Of a DNA stretch of 64,000 bases, positions 22,700 through 34,455 are shown piece by piece. Source of the stretch: Stomorhina lunata. Its lineage: Eukaryota > Arthropoda > Insecta > Diptera > Rhiniidae. The position numbers and the translations under genes are program-made. The notes below the pieces were generated by a model. That model was not told the origin of the DNA. It was given only the letters and a program-made list of their open reading frames with translations, and searched no databases. Position 1 is the first letter of the stretch; every line of letters starts with the position of its first letter. The stretch lies in NCBI GenBank assembly GCA_933228675.1, contig OW121743.1, positions 82,708,759 to 82,772,758 of the forward strand. The letters run 5' to 3'.

Positions 22700-25046
22700 A
22701 GAGTGGAAAGAGTTTTCTATAGAAAAGTTGAAAGTAGGAAGAGTTTTCTATAGAAAAGTTGAAAGTGGGAAGAGTTTACTATAGAAAAGTTGACAGTGGG
22801 AGAAGTTATCTATAGAAAAGTTGACAGTGGGAAGAGTTTTCTATGGAGAAGTTGACTGTGGGAAGAGTTTTCTATAGAAAAGTTGACAGTAAGAAGAGTT
22901 TACTATAGAAAAGTTGACAGTGGAAGAAGTTTTCTATAGAAAAGTTGACAGTGGGAAGAGTTTTCTGTAGAAAATTTGACAGTGGGAAGAGTTTTCTATA
23001 AAAAAGTTGACAGTGGGAAGAGTTTTCTATAGAAAAGTTGACAGTGGGAAGAGTTTTCTATAGAAAAGTTGACAGTGGGAAGAGTTTTCTATAGAAAAGT
23101 TGACAGTGGGAAGAGTTTTCTATAGAAAAGTTGACAGTGGGAAGAGGTTTCTATAGAAAAGTTGACAGTGGGAAGAGTTTTCTATAGAAAAGTTGACATT
23201 GGGAAGAGTTTTCTATAGAAAAGTTGACAGTGAGAAGAGTTTTCTTTAGAAAAGTTGACAGTGGGAAGAGTTTTCTTTAGAAAAGTTGACAGTGGGAAGA
23301 GTTTTCTTTAGAAAAGTTGACAGTGGAAGAGTTTTCTATAGAAAAGTTGACAGTGGGAAGAGTTTTCTATAGAAAAGTTACCAGTGGGAAGAGTTTTCTA
23401 TAGAAAAGTTGACAATGGGACGAGTTTTCTATAGAAAAGTTGACAGAGGGAAGAGTTTTCTCTAGAAAAGTTGACAGTAGGAAGAGTTTTCTCTAGAAAA
23501 GTTGACAGTAGGAAGAGTTTTCTTTAGCAAAGTTGACAGTGGGAAGAGTTTTCTTTAGAAAAATTGACAGTGGGAAGAGTTTTCTTTAGAAAAGTTAACA
23601 GTGGGAAGAGTTTTCTTTAGAAAAGTTGACAGTGGGAAGAGTTTTCGCTAGAAAAGTTAAGAGAGGGAAGTGTTTTCTCTAGAAAAGTTGACAGTGGGAA
23701 GAGTTTTCTTTAGAAAAGTTGACAGTGGGAAGAGTTTTCTTTAGAAAAGTTGACAGTGGGAAGAGTTTTCTTTAGAAAAATTGACAGTGAGAAGAGTTTT
23801 CTCTAGAAAAGTTACCAGTGGGAAGAGTTTTCTTTAGAAAAGTTGACAGTGGGAAGAGTTTTCTTTAGAAAAGTTGACAGTGGGAAGAGTTTTCTTTAAA
23901 AAAGTTGACAGTGGGAAGAGTTTTCTTTAGAAAAGTTGACAGTGGGAAGAGTTTTCGCTAGAAAAGTTAACAGAGGGAAGTGTTTTCTCTAGAAAAGTTG
24001 ACAGTGGGAAGAGTTTTCTTTAGAAAAGTTGACAGTGGGAAGAGTTTACTTTAGAAAAGTTGACAGTGGGAAGAGTTTTCTTTAGAAAAATTGACAGTGA
24101 GAAGAGTTTTCTCTAGAAAAGTTAACAGTGGGAAGAGTTTTCTTTAGAAAAGTTGACAGTGGGAAGAGTTTTCTTTAGAAAAGTTGACAGTGGGAAGAGT
24201 TTTCTTTAGAAAAGTTGACAGTGGGAAGAGTTTTCTTTAGAAAAATTGACAGTGAGAAGAGTTTTCTATAGAAAAGTTAACAGTGGAAAGAGTTTTCTTT
24301 AGAAAAGTTGACAGTGGGAAGAGTTTTCTTTAGAAAAGTTGACAGTGGGAAGAGTTTTCTTTAGAAAAGTTGACAGTGGGAAGAGTTTTCTTTAGAAAAG
24401 TTGACAGTGGAAGAGTTTTCTATAGAAAAGTTGACAGTGGGAAGAGTTTTCTATAGAAAAGTTGACAGTGGGAAGAGTTTTCTATAGAAAAGTTAACAGT
24501 GGGAAGAGTTTTCTATAGAAAAGTTGACAATGGGACTAGTTTTCTATAGAAAAGTTGACAGAGGGAAGAGTTTTCTCTAGAAAAGTTGACAGTAGGAAGA
24601 GTTTTCTCTAGAAAAGTTGACAGTAGGAAGAGTTTTCTTTAGCAAAGTTGACAGTGGGAAGAGTTTTCTTTAGAAAAGTTGACAGTGGGAAGAGTTTTCT
24701 TTAGAAAAGTTGACAGTGGGAAGAGTTTTCTTTAGAAAAGTTGACAGTGGGAAGAGTTTTCTTTAGAAAAGTTGACAGTGGGAAGAGTTTTCGCTAGAAA
24801 AGTTAACAGAGGGAAGTGTTTTCTCTAGAAAAGTTGACAGTGGGAAGAGTTTTCTTTAGAAAAGTTGACAGTGGGAAGAGTTTTCTTTAGAAAAGTTGAC
24901 AGTGGGAAGAGTTTTCTTTAGAAAAATTGACAGTGAGAAGAGTTTTCTATAGAAAAGTTAACAGTGGGAAGAGTTTTCTTTAGAAAAGTTGACAGTGGGA
25001 AGAGTTTTCTTTAGAAAAGTTGACAGTGGGAAGAGTTTTCTTTAGA
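22700..25046. repeat. 31-bp satellite S2 (core TTTTCTATAGAAAA, linker GTTGACAGTGGGAAGAG)
   Basis: About 75 head-to-tail units of 31 bp: the 14-base core, with CTATAG often mutated to CTTTAG, joined to GTTGACAGTGGGAAGAG. All units are in one orientation and quite homogeneous. Variant units recur at fixed distances: GTTTTCGCTAG at 23641, 23951 and 24787, and GACAATGGGA at 23411 and 24525. This shows internal duplications of whole numbers of units. It is the most GC-rich of the 31-bp families. Confidence 0.96.
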
Positions 25047-26300
25047 ATTAGTATTTATCTTGATTTAAAAAAAAGGGTTATTCCTGCTGCTGATGATGGC
25101 TTCACACACAATTGAAGTGCGTTAAGAATGGAACAGTTCTATCAAAATTTCTTTTGGCTTGTATCTACTCGTATAAATTGTTTATTTCATTAATAAATGT
25201 AATAAACTGGGATAAAGTACAAAAACTTATTTTTGTATTTTAAACATGAATAAACGTTTACTATTTGTTTATACCAACATTTAATATTTTTGGATTTATA
25301 AGATTAATTATTGTAATTATTTCATTTACTTTATTATAGTAATTTTTACCGAATTTGCATTTAAAAGTCTCACAATGGGATTTTCAAAAATTAGTATATA
25401 CATACATACCTACCTCCAAAATATTAAAAAAATTTTTCTGCTCTATCAGTTTAAAATAAACTAAATCTGTCAATTTTTAATTGTTTTATTTAAACGAAAA
25501 AGAAAAATGTTTATATTGCAGTTCACTGAACCATATGACATTTACACGAAGAGCAATTATAACAAATGGGAAAATTTCCCCCAACAAAATCCTTCAAATA
25601 CAAACAAATAGACAGTGAAATTTATTTGACTAAAATTTTAAATGAATAGAAAAAAATTGCACTAAAATTGGCTTTAATTTAGAACGAAAGAAATATAAGC
25701 TAAATTCTATTAAAATTTATTAAATTGGCAAAATATTTCATGTAAATAGGGAAAGGGTGAAAATGAACTATAAATAATTAAATTTCATTAAAAAATCATG
25801 AAATTTTATATACATATATTCATGTGTATATGTTGTGTGTAAAGATATTTACATCTACAAACATATATTTTTTCGACCAACCTCTACGTGTCATTCAATG
25901 TTTATTTCAACTTAAATTTTATTGTCCCTATTTATTTTTGCAAAAATTTGTTTAAACAAACAGAACTTATTACCTTTTTTGCAATTCAACACTTAACATT
26001 TGAAAACATGCGGTTTTTGTAGTTGTGTCATTGCTGTCATTTTCCCTTTATAAATTCTATGTTAATATTAAATAAATATTTATGTTAAGTGAACAGGGAC
26101 AGACGTAATACGTCGAGCAATTGCAACATTTGTGCCAACATCATCAGGCCGCATTAGTTGGTGAACAATACTCGTATATGAATGACCTAACAATGCATTT
26201 TCATTTTACTTAAAAGCATCAATTACAATTATTTTCAAATTAATTTATGTATTTTCAAATATTCAACAACATTTGCACATCAATTACTATAATAAGTGGA
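25047..26300. other. AT-rich spacer, probably low-copy DNA
   Basis: No gene was recognised. The segment near 26090-26180 is more mixed in composition (ACGTAATACGTCGAGCAATT) but has no supported frame. Confidence 0.45.
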
Positions 26301-27330
26301 AAAAAAATATTTTTGTTGGTCAAGACCGACCATAGGGTACCCTACTCTGATATATGCAAATGTGTATTAAAAAAGTGGTAATATATCTGTACCTTCTAAA
26401 CTGCAAGTCTGATTGCTTTAGTATGTATGAGGGAATTGTTAAGGAGGTCCTAAGCTTTCCAAATTTAGGATTTATGGTTACCCTGTGTTTACACGGGGTG
26501 AATCATTGGGCGTCAAAGTAAACAACCACAGAAGTAAAAAAAACTTTTGGACCGAGTAGCTCTTTGAATTATTTTCCAATATGGTTGATTTTTTACATTT
26601 TGGAATGAGCTTGAAGAAACGAAAAAAAAACTTATTAGTTTAAAGTTATTTCAAAAATAAAAAATGTCTTTTCTCTTCAACTTTTTTTAGTTTTTGGCCC
26701 ACTGTGCATTCGATATTGAACCCATAATTTTTAAAAAATACTGACATATAGCCAACAGTTAAGGAAAGAAAACAATAGAAACCGTTTTTAAATGTCTTGA
26801 ACCGTTTAATAACGAAAATTTTTTTCAAATTCAAATATTTTTCGCTGATCGAAAAAATTGCATTTTTTGTTTTCTCCAATTAGTATTAAAAGTTAACGTT
26901 TTATTAAATATATGTGTAGAACGTGGTTCTAGGATGATTTTAAACCAAAACTAAAGTGAGTGAAACATTCCCTTTACATACAGCATTGAACAATTTTTTT
27001 CTAATTTTTAAACAAATTTTTGTGATTTCGAACATATAACAAAAAAGTCAAGACGATTGTAACTTTCTGAAATGCAGTTATAAAGTCCCATGTATTCTTT
27101 TTAGATTTCAAAAATAAAACGTAACTTAAGTTCATAAACGCATCCAGAAAATTGAATTTTATAAAAAATGGCAAACTTCTGAACACCATAATTTCAATTG
27201 CAAAAAAAGGTCAATTGGGTTTACTTTTTTGTTGAAAATTGTTAAATTGTTTTACATAAACATTCAAATTAACTTTATAGCTTACTTATGTATCTGGTAC
27301 ACTTTTTCAGAAATTTCAAATCTGAAAACT
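26301..27330. other. Fragment of dispersed repeat alpha, then AT-rich spacer
   Basis: At about 26318-26350 the sequence GGTCAAGACCGACCATA with a nearby GTACCCTACTC matches the left terminus of repeat family alpha, but the family body does not follow in full. The rest, including two minus-strand frames of 62-77 codons at 26646-26879 and 27001-27189, is low-complexity with no recognisable protein. Confidence 0.45.
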
Positions 27331-28305
27331 TTTTTTTTTCCATATAAATTAAAAAAAAAATTAGTTTAAATTTTATTTCAATTTTTTGGTCACAGATTTT
27401 TGCAATTTTATATTTTTAAATAATAATAATCTTAAAAAATTGAGTTTTAATTTTTTTAATTTTTTTTAGTGATCACAGATTTTTGCTTAAATGGCTCTAT
27501 TTCTTGTAGTTTTCAATAAAATCTCATTTTAATATTTTCATATAAAATTTTTCAAAAAATTAAGTTTTAGTACGAATTTTTAAATTATTTTTGGTGATCG
27601 CAGGTTTTTTTTAAATGCTCTATCTCTTGTAGTTTCCAAGAAAATTGAATTTTATATATTTAAAACAAAATTTCAAAAAATAGGTTTAGTAAAAAAAAAG
27701 ATCTGACTTTTTTAATTCCATATAAAATTTTTCAACAAAAAAGTTTAAATTGTTTGATCACAGATTTTTGTTTAAATGGCCCCATCTCTTTTAGTTTCCA
27801 AGAAAATTGCAATTTTTAAAAAATTTAGTCTTAGTACGAATTTTTTATTTTTTTTAGTAATCGCAGATTTTTGCTTTTCTAAGAGTCTATAAGAAAATCT
27901 CACTTAAATATTTCTATATAAAAATTTTCAAAAAATTTAGCTTTAGTTATAATTTCAAATTTTTTTTAGTGATCACAGATTTTTACTTGAATGCTTCATT
28001 GCAATTAATATCTCACTTCAATATTTTCATATAGAAATTTTAAAAAGTTAAGTTTTAGTACAATTTTTTAAATTTTTTTAGTGATCACAGATTTTTGTTT
28101 AAATGGCTCTATCTCTTGTAGTTTCCAAGAAAATTGCAATTTTATATTTTTAAATAAAAATTTTTAAAAACTTGAGTTTTAATACGAATTTTTTAATTAT
28201 CACAGATTTATGCTTAAATGGCTCTATCTCTTGTAGTTTTAAAGCAAATATTAATTTTATGTTTTCATATAAAAATTTTCAAAATATGAAGTTTTAAAAC
28301 AGTTT
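27331..28305 (-). repeat. ~114-bp satellite, inverted array
   Basis: These are the same units as 21241-22640 read on the other strand: GTGATCACAGATTTTTGCTT, CTCTATCTCTTGTAGTTTCC and AGTTTTAGTACGAATTTTT. TCTTGTAGTTT recurs near 27505, 27621, 28113 and 28229. The array ends at the transposase pseudogene. Confidence 0.87.
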
Positions 28306-28309
28306 TTGG

Positions 28310-29266
28310 CTCAACCATAACTTGACAAATGTTGGTTTTTAAGTGCTCAAGGGTAAAAAGTTTATCTGCATAAACACGGTCTTTCGTGTAGCCCTACAAA
28401 AAAGTTTAATGGTATCAAATCACATAATCTTGGTGACCAGTTGATATTGTCACGACGAGAAATTACGCGACCAAGAAATGTCACTTGCAATAAAGCCATA
28501 TTAGCTCGAGTTGTGTGGCATGTGCCACCGTCTGGTTGAAACCTCATATTTTTCAAGTAGCATTCTTCAATAGCAGTCAAAAAAAGTCGGTTATCATATG
28601 ACCAAAACGCTCCGAATTCACGGTGACAGTCGTGCCATCGTCGATTTCGAAAAAGAAAGGTCCAATCACATCTTCGGACCAAAGAGTGACTTTTTCTGAA
28701 TATAATGGCCTCTCTTCAATTACTTGAGGATTCTCAGAGCCCCAAATATGACAATTTTGTTTATACCCACCGATTGAGAAATGTGCTTCATCGCTGACGA
28801 AAATTTTGTTCGAAAAATCGCCGCCCACCGCCTGTTGTTCAAGCACCCATCTGCGATGTTGTGAATGGTCAGCTGGCTTCAGTTGTTGTGTGAGCTGGAC
28901 TTTATATGGATGTAGGTGTAGATGTAAATGCAAAATACGCCATAATGTGCCGTAAGACCGCTCTAATTCCTGAGAACGACAAGGAATCGATACATTCGGG
29001 TCTTTGGCAACACTTTCACTTACAGCAGCGAAATTTTCAGCGGAACGAGCGAAACGATGATGCACAGGCCTTACAATATTTGTAACCGCTACAGTCTCCT
29101 CAAATTTTTTCACAATTTTGCCAATTGTTTGCGCAGTTGGACGATTATGTAAAACATAATCACCTCTTAAAGCACGATACGTGGCTGTTGCAGAATCACC
29201 ATTTTTGATATATGTTTCTATAATTTGTATGCGTTGTGTGATACTTAAGCGATCCATTTTCGTCAA
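28310..29266 (-). pseudogene. IS630-Tc1-mariner transposase, DD41D type, frameshifted
   Basis: The 229-codon N-terminal frame starts MTKMDRLSITQRIQIIETY at 29266 and contains a helix-turn-helix DNA-binding region. HHRFARSAEN follows, then the first catalytic Asp block FVSDEAHFSIGGY and the block LWSEDVIGPFFFEIDDG. A frameshift at about 28577 moves the reading frame to FQPDGGTCHTTRANMALLQ (second catalytic Asp). The third catalytic block reads CDLIPLNFF, with 41 residues between the second Asp and the Asn that replaces the expected Asp. A second frameshift near 28395 leads to GYTKDRVYADKLFTLEHLKT. Such transposases cut and paste their element at TA sites. Two frameshifts and the Asp-to-Asn change make it inactive. 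Terminal inverted repeats were not found, and the 3' side is truncated against the satellite. Confidence 0.85.
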
Positions 29267-29547
29267 TGTCAGACTTTCAACTGAAAAGAAACAAATTGGC
29301 TTAACGACTTAGTTTGACATATGTCGAATTCCAGTCCTATACTTTTGAAACCACGAAATGGATAATTTTCACACATTTTTGATCAAGTTTTCAAGAAAAT
29401 CTTAACCTTACATAGATTTCCATATACAAATTAATAAAAATTGAGGAGTATTTTTTTAAAAGTCATAAAAAATTTAAAGATATTCCCCAATAAAATTCGT
29501 TTCCTTGACAACATGCCTAAGAGTATGCAATAAAATTTTCTTTTAAA

Positions 29548-30349
29548 ACAAGTAAGAAAGTGCTATAGCAGGTCAAGACCGACCATACGATATCCTGCAC
29601 CATTATGGTCAAAGGTGTTCTTTTTCCTGTATAAAGACAAATATTTGCTAAATTTTGACATCATACAAACATTTTCTCAAAACTGATATACTTAAGCTGT
29701 TTTTGTCATTTTGACTTATATAAGAGCTAGGGTCAAATGTGGACCGATTATCTCGAAATTTGGCAAATTGATTACAGTTGTTACAACAATTATGAATTAA
29801 AAAAAATAAACTTAAAATTCTCTTTATCTTTAGATTTACGAGTGTTTTAGTGAGTTTTGTTTCATTTAATGCGTTTTTAAAGAAAAGTTTGTATGGGAGC
29901 TATGGTCAAATGTTGACCGATTGCAACTAAATTTGACACAGTGATTTTGGTTTACATAAGCAGTATTTGATTTAAATTTTATGAAAAAATATTGATATTT
30001 GTGGCCAATATATCAATTCCGGAAAGTGGGACCTATGGGAGGTACCATAAATAGTGGACTGATTTTGACGAATTTCAATAGTTCAATAATGGAACCATTA
30101 TCAAAAAAATGATCTGTGCCAAATTTCATGAAATTATTTTTAGAATTGCGACCTGTAGTTTGATTACAAAGTTTACATGGGGGTCCAGCCAGCCAGACGG
30201 ACGGACATAGCAAAATCGACTTAGAAAGTGATTCTAAGCCTATTGGTATACTCAAAGGTGGGTCTAAGATAAATATTGTATTTCCATGCGTTACTTACAC
30301 CAGCACAAACTTATAATACCCTTTCCATCTATGATGGTGAAGGGTATAA
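29548..30349 (+). repeat. Dispersed repeat family alpha, copy 1
   Basis: The left end is ACAAGTAAGAAAGTGCTATAG with GGTCAAGACCGACCATACGA; the right end is ACCCTTTCCATCTATGATGG followed by TGAAGGGTATAA. Two other copies lie at 33551-34246 and 60752-62468. A second partial right end (TTTCCACCTATGGCGGAGTA) follows at 30402-30460. No open frame encodes a recognisable protein; the 80-codon minus frame at 30013-30255 reads through the repeat. The class is uncertain; it is probably a non-autonomous element common in this genome. Confidence 0.7.
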
Positions 30350-30623
30350 TGAAGGCTTTACAAACCAATACATGATTTTAATTTTTAGACTTATGAAGTG
30401 ATACTTAAGGTGGGTCAAACTAATTATACACTTTCCACCTATGGCGGAGTAGGGTATCAAAATAGATGAAATATACACTTAAAGAAAAATGTTAGTTATA
30501 TAAGATAATAACATAAATATTCTAGGACATATGATATGGGGTTGAATAAAATGAACCACTACAACTTTCTTCATAATTAAAAATTATTAAAAAGCTTTTA
30601 CATTAAATTCTAGAATTATACTT

Positions 30624-30754
30624 ATGTGAGGTTTATATAACTCAAGCGGCTGACGATTGAGTGAAATTTACATGTGTTTTGTTATTGTAACAAAAACAAA
30701 ATACATGTAAATTTCACTCAATCGTCAGCCGCTTGAGTTATATAAACCCCACAT
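30624..30754. mobile_element. Palindromic MITE, copy 1
   Basis: The 131-bp element is almost entirely self-complementary: the 52-base arms 30624-30675 and 30703-30754 differ at one position. The arms begin ATGTGRGGTTTATATAACTC and contain CAAGCGGCTGACGATTGAGT. A diverged second copy lies 0.5 kb away. A clean target-site duplication could not be defined. Confidence 0.85.
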
Positions 30755-31281
30755 TAATTAATTATTCGAGTGTAAATATAATCCTATACGTCCAGGCTTT
30801 AAATACATTATCACAAAAAAAAACCAAAATTTACATCAAAATCATTTTGTTCCTTTTAACAATAACATTTTACATGAATTGATCCTGCAGCAGAATTTAG
30901 TCATTATAATTGGGTATAAATCAAAATTCGTCTCATATTTTAAAATAAATAAATAAATGTGTTTTGATATATGATAGCCTCTAAAACTTTTTTTTAACTT
31001 AACCACACGATGTCCAAAAATTGACAATGATTTTCATTTTCTATATACATAAATATATGAAAGCAAATATAATAGTTTTAATACGAGGGTGGGCCAATAA
31101 GTATGTGTAAATTAGAAATTGATGCCTCCTTATTTGGGAAATTTAAAATGCTACTATCAACACAAAATTTTCACATGACTTCTGTCTTAATTTGCGTTCA
31201 CTTAGTTATAGGAAGATAACCGGAAATAATTGAATTTTGTGTAGTCATCAATAATTATTTTTAGTGGAAAAGGAAAGACTA

Positions 31282-31409
31282 ATGTGGGGCTTATATAACT
31301 CAAGCGTCTGACGATTGATTGAATTTTACATGTGTTTTGTTGTAACAAAAACAAGCTTCATGCAAATTTCACTCAATCGTCAGCCGCTTGAATTATATAA
31401 ACCCCACAT
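31282..31409. mobile_element. Palindromic MITE, copy 2, nested in mariner
   Basis: A 128-bp relative of the MITE at 30624-30754 with ends ATGTGGGG and CCCCACAT. The arms have diverged from each other at several places (GCGTCTGACG against CGTCAGCCGC). It interrupts the left third of the mariner element and is therefore younger than that insertion. Confidence 0.82.
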
Positions 31410-31529
31410 AAGTTTAATAAATATTTTGGGGTCTCTGCACCATCGATTTTTATATTAAAGAAATATGTCAAAAGTTTAATAAGACCAGTTGAGGTCTCTA
31501 CATCCGAAATAATTTAAAAATTCAGGGTT

Positions 31530-31870
31530 TGATTACAGCCGATCTGGAATAGCAAGTACGAGGGATTGTGGAAACTATAGGCATTTTACATTGGTCAGTG
31601 ATTTCAATTTTGAATGATCACTTGGGTATGAAAAGCTTTCCGCAAGATGTTCGCCATATAATATAATTGGAAACAATCAATGTACAAATATTATACCAAT
31701 TTATTGTATCGGTTGAGAAAGTTCTTTTCCAGGTGAAGAGTGCAAGGGGGTAAACATGAGAAGTTTCTGCATGAAAAAAAAATGAATTAAGCTACTAATT
31801 GCCCCCGTATTCGCCATATTCTCCAAATTTGGCTCCGAAGTCGAAATCTCATAAATAATGCCTCTTTTGA
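31530..31870 (+). pseudogene. mariner transposase remnant
   Basis: The frame at about 31548-31650 reads SVISILNDHLGMKS, matching the mariner helix-turn-helix segment ending in HLGM. Further on, YSPNLAP (about 31813-31835) matches the YSPDLAP motif next to the third catalytic Asp. Between them, an out-of-frame KVLFQ marks the degraded second-Asp block. The rest of the DNA-binding domain and much of the catalytic core are deleted or frameshifted, so the element cannot make transposase. Confidence 0.75.
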
Positions 31871-32017
31871 AAACCTCAATCAATAATATTTCTCGGAAGA
31901 AACTTAGGACAAATACATAGAATAAAAAGGTAACTGTTAAAAAAAACTGAATTAAGTTTATGTTTAAAGCCTGTGTTTCATTATAAAAAGTTAACGACTT
32001 ATTGACCCACCCTCGTA

Positions 32018-32454
32018 TGTTTATGTAAATATTTTCAATTTTCTATATGTGTTGATTCAAATTGAGAACATTTTTGATCCGACCGCATTTTACTAATTAC
32101 ACCCAAGTGTTTGTTGTAATTAGTTTTCAATTAAATTTAGATTAGATTTTCTTTGTTCTTTTATTCAATAGTTTTTTATAATGGACAAGCAAAAAGGTCA
32201 AAAACGATGAAAATATACATACATACATACATATGTATATTGCACAATAATATATGTAAATATAAATAAAATTCAAGGATTTAAAGAAATCAAAGTTTTA
32301 CCGAATAAAGCTTGACAGAAGAAATCAGCTACAGATGTTAAATATTCGATTTTAAAATTGGAAATCTTCGATTTGAATTCTTATAACTCTAAAGTCGTCT
32401 TTTCCTCGCCCATTAAGAAATAAATACGAGTTTAAATGTATGTATGGATATTGG
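32018..32454. other. AT-rich spacer
   Basis: No gene was recognised; CATACATACATACATA (about 32217-32232) is a short tetranucleotide run. Confidence 0.4.
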
Positions 32455-32690
32455 AGTAACCGCTAATGAGCATCCGATTCTATTTTTAGACTTTAACGCC
32501 TGCTCCGAACGGCAAATTCATTAGTTACAGAAGTTTTACATAGCCAAATACTTAATAACCAGTGGCTAGCAGAGTTACGAGGTAAACTGTTTCTTTTTAA
32601 AATTTATTTTTTCAAGTGGATCGAACTTGGGAACTCTGGTATGCTTGACGGATGACTTACCTGCTATACCACGGAGGATCGTTATTTAGT
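32455..32690 (-). mobile_element. tRNA-derived SINE family B, copy 1
   Basis: On the minus strand a tRNA-like head is followed by a family body. The A-box-like segment GTGGTATAGCAGGTAA is complementary to 32658-32673, and the B box AAGTTCGATCC to 32618-32628. The body contains CTGCTAGCCACTGGTTATTA and TTTGCCGTTCGGAGC, then GAATCGGATGC. The body is shared with 40735-40920. It looks like a polymerase III-type short interspersed element. Confidence 0.72.
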
Positions 32691-32801
32691 TCCTAATTAA
32701 TCCGACGAAAAATCAAATAAAAAGCTACTAAATTAAAAAATATGGACAAATTTAGTTTTTTTTTTTTTTAGATATTCTTTACACAAAAAATACTTTTGAT
32801 T

Positions 32802-33265
32802 TACACCATTTTCAATTGTAAATGAGAAAATTCCAATTGAAAATGAGAATTTACATTTGAAAATGAGTAAATTCCAATTGAAATTGAGAATTTTCATTTG
32901 ATAATGAGAAAATTCGAATTGAAATTGAGAATTTCCATTTGAAAATGAGAAATTTCCAATTGAAATTCAGAATTTTCATTTGAATTTTAGAAAATTACAA
33001 TTGAAATTGAGAAATTTCCATTTGTAATTGAGAAATTTTTATTTGAAATTGAGAATTTTTTATTTGTAATTGAGAAAATTTCAAATAGAAATGAGAAAAT
33101 TTCACTTCTAATTGAGAAATTTGCATTTGAAAATTAGTTTTTCATTTGAACATGAGAATTTTTGATTTGTAATTGAGAAATTCACATTTGAAATTGAGAA
33201 ATTTGTCATTGATAATTAGAAATTTCTATTTGTAATTAAGAATTTTTATTTAAAATTAAAAAAAA
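32802..33265 (+). repeat. Half fold-back element made of ~21-bp repeats
   Basis: It starts with TACACCATTTTCAATTGTAA, the same terminus as the complete fold-back element at 35030-35947. About 22 degenerate copies of GAGAAATTTYCATTTGAAATT follow, all in one orientation. It ends near AACCCAATGAA, which corresponds to the centre of the complete element. It therefore looks like a single arm. Confidence 0.75.
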
Positions 33266-33550
33266 AACCCAATGAACGGTTGAATATTCGGACAACGATT
33301 AAAGCTTTGAACTAACTTTATAAGGAAATTTAGACCATGAACTTTGGACTATGACTGTCACTATAGGCTATATAAGCCCCAACTAATATGATTGAAAATT
33401 TAGGTATAATAAAAACATTGGACCAAAAAACTTGATTATGATCAAAAATTTGGACTATATAAGAGTATAATGAAAATGTTGAACCTTAAAAAATCTACGA
33501 TTGTAATAATTAAAAGCACGATTCAAAATTTAGTCTAAATAATTATAAAA
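33266..33550. other. AT-rich spacer
   Basis: A loosely repeated TTGGACTATGAT/TTGAAAATT pattern is visible, but no gene or clear unit. Confidence 0.35.
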
Positions 33551-34246
33551 ACAAGTAAGAAAAGCTATAGTCTACCAAGCCCGACAATATGATACCCTTC
33601 ACTACTAAGTTCAAATATGGACCAACAGTTAAACAAGTTTAAGTCTTAGAGACATACATATACTCGTATTGGCTATATATTTTCAAAATTGTATGATTTA
33701 AGTAGATTTGTGTCATTTCCGACTCAGGACCTGAAATTGTAACCAAAATTTGGTTATTGGTTTATATTTACAAAATATTTATCTGTTTGACGTTTAAGTA
33801 ATAAAACGCAATTATCTTTAGATTTTTGATAATTTTTCTGCTTTTCTGGGTATTCAAAAGACTTTTGAGAATGTGTCTTATATGGGAGGTATGGTCAAAT
33901 ATGGACCTAATTCTACAATATAAGGTACACTTACCTCTTCACTTTATGATTAATAGTATTAAAATACAATTAAATTTGTCAATGTGAAGTAGCCGAAAGA
34001 GTAATCTGAATCTTGGATCCTTGGACCAAAATATGGGTCAAATTTCATCAAATTTTATTTGAAGTTACCACCGGTACTTTGGTAACAAGGTTACATGGAT
34101 ATCCGCCCAGCCAGCCAGCCGACGGACATCGTTAAACCAACTCAGGGAGTGATTCTTAGTCGATTGTCAGACCAATATTTCTACACGTTACAAACATCAG
34201 CTTAAACCCAATATACGCTTTCCACCTATGGTGGTGAAGGGTGTAA
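33551..34246 (+). repeat. Dispersed repeat family alpha, copy 2
   Basis: The left end is ACAAGTAAGAAAAGCTATAG with GATACCCTTCACTAC; the right end is TTTCCACCTATGGTGGTGAA then GGGTGT. The inner block CATGGATATCCGCCCAGCC is the counterpart of the CCAGCCAGCC block in the other alpha copies. No protein is encoded. Confidence 0.7.
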
Positions 34247-34325
34247 AAATGTTGACTATGATTAAACCTATGGATTTATGAGGACCAACTATTAAAAATT
34301 TTGATAATGACCTCAAACACTTTAA

Positions 34326-34455
34326 GGGTGCTGTATCTTAGCTGGTGAGCTCGTTGCCTACTAAGCATAACATATCACATTGAGCCTGGGTTCGATCCCC
34401 GGTCACGACAACATTAATTTCTGTAATTACTAATTTCTATTAATACTATTAGTTA
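34326..34455 (+). mobile_element. tRNA-derived SINE family A, copy 1
   Basis: The head begins GGTGCTGTATC, with an A-box-like TAGCTGGTGAGC (34339-34350) and a strong B box GGTTCGATCCC (34389-34399). A family tail follows (ACAACATTAATTTCTGTAAT). The tail continues to match the minus-strand copy at 63165-63295, so this is a SINE rather than a functional tRNA gene. Confidence 0.75.

Larger units (their letters stand above)
31084..32015 (+). mobile_element. mariner-like element, internally rearranged
   Basis: The terminal inverted repeats are CGAGGGTGGGCCAATAAGT at the left and ACTTATTGACCCACCCTCG at the right, with one mismatch. The element is flanked by TA (31082-31083 and 32016-32017), the expected mariner target duplication. 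The span is 932 bp, or about 804 bp without the nested MITE, shorter than the 1.3 kb usual for mariner. It contains a decayed transposase. Confidence 0.92.

Noticed and set aside
30013..30255. 80-codon minus frame and the similar one at 61741-62016
   Set aside because: The two are homologous because both lie in repeat family alpha; the frame is not kept open throughout and has no domain.
34326..34412. Functional tRNA gene
   Set aside because: The B box is good, but the acceptor stem does not pair, no clear anticodon loop is visible, and the homologous tail shared with another copy indicates a SINE.
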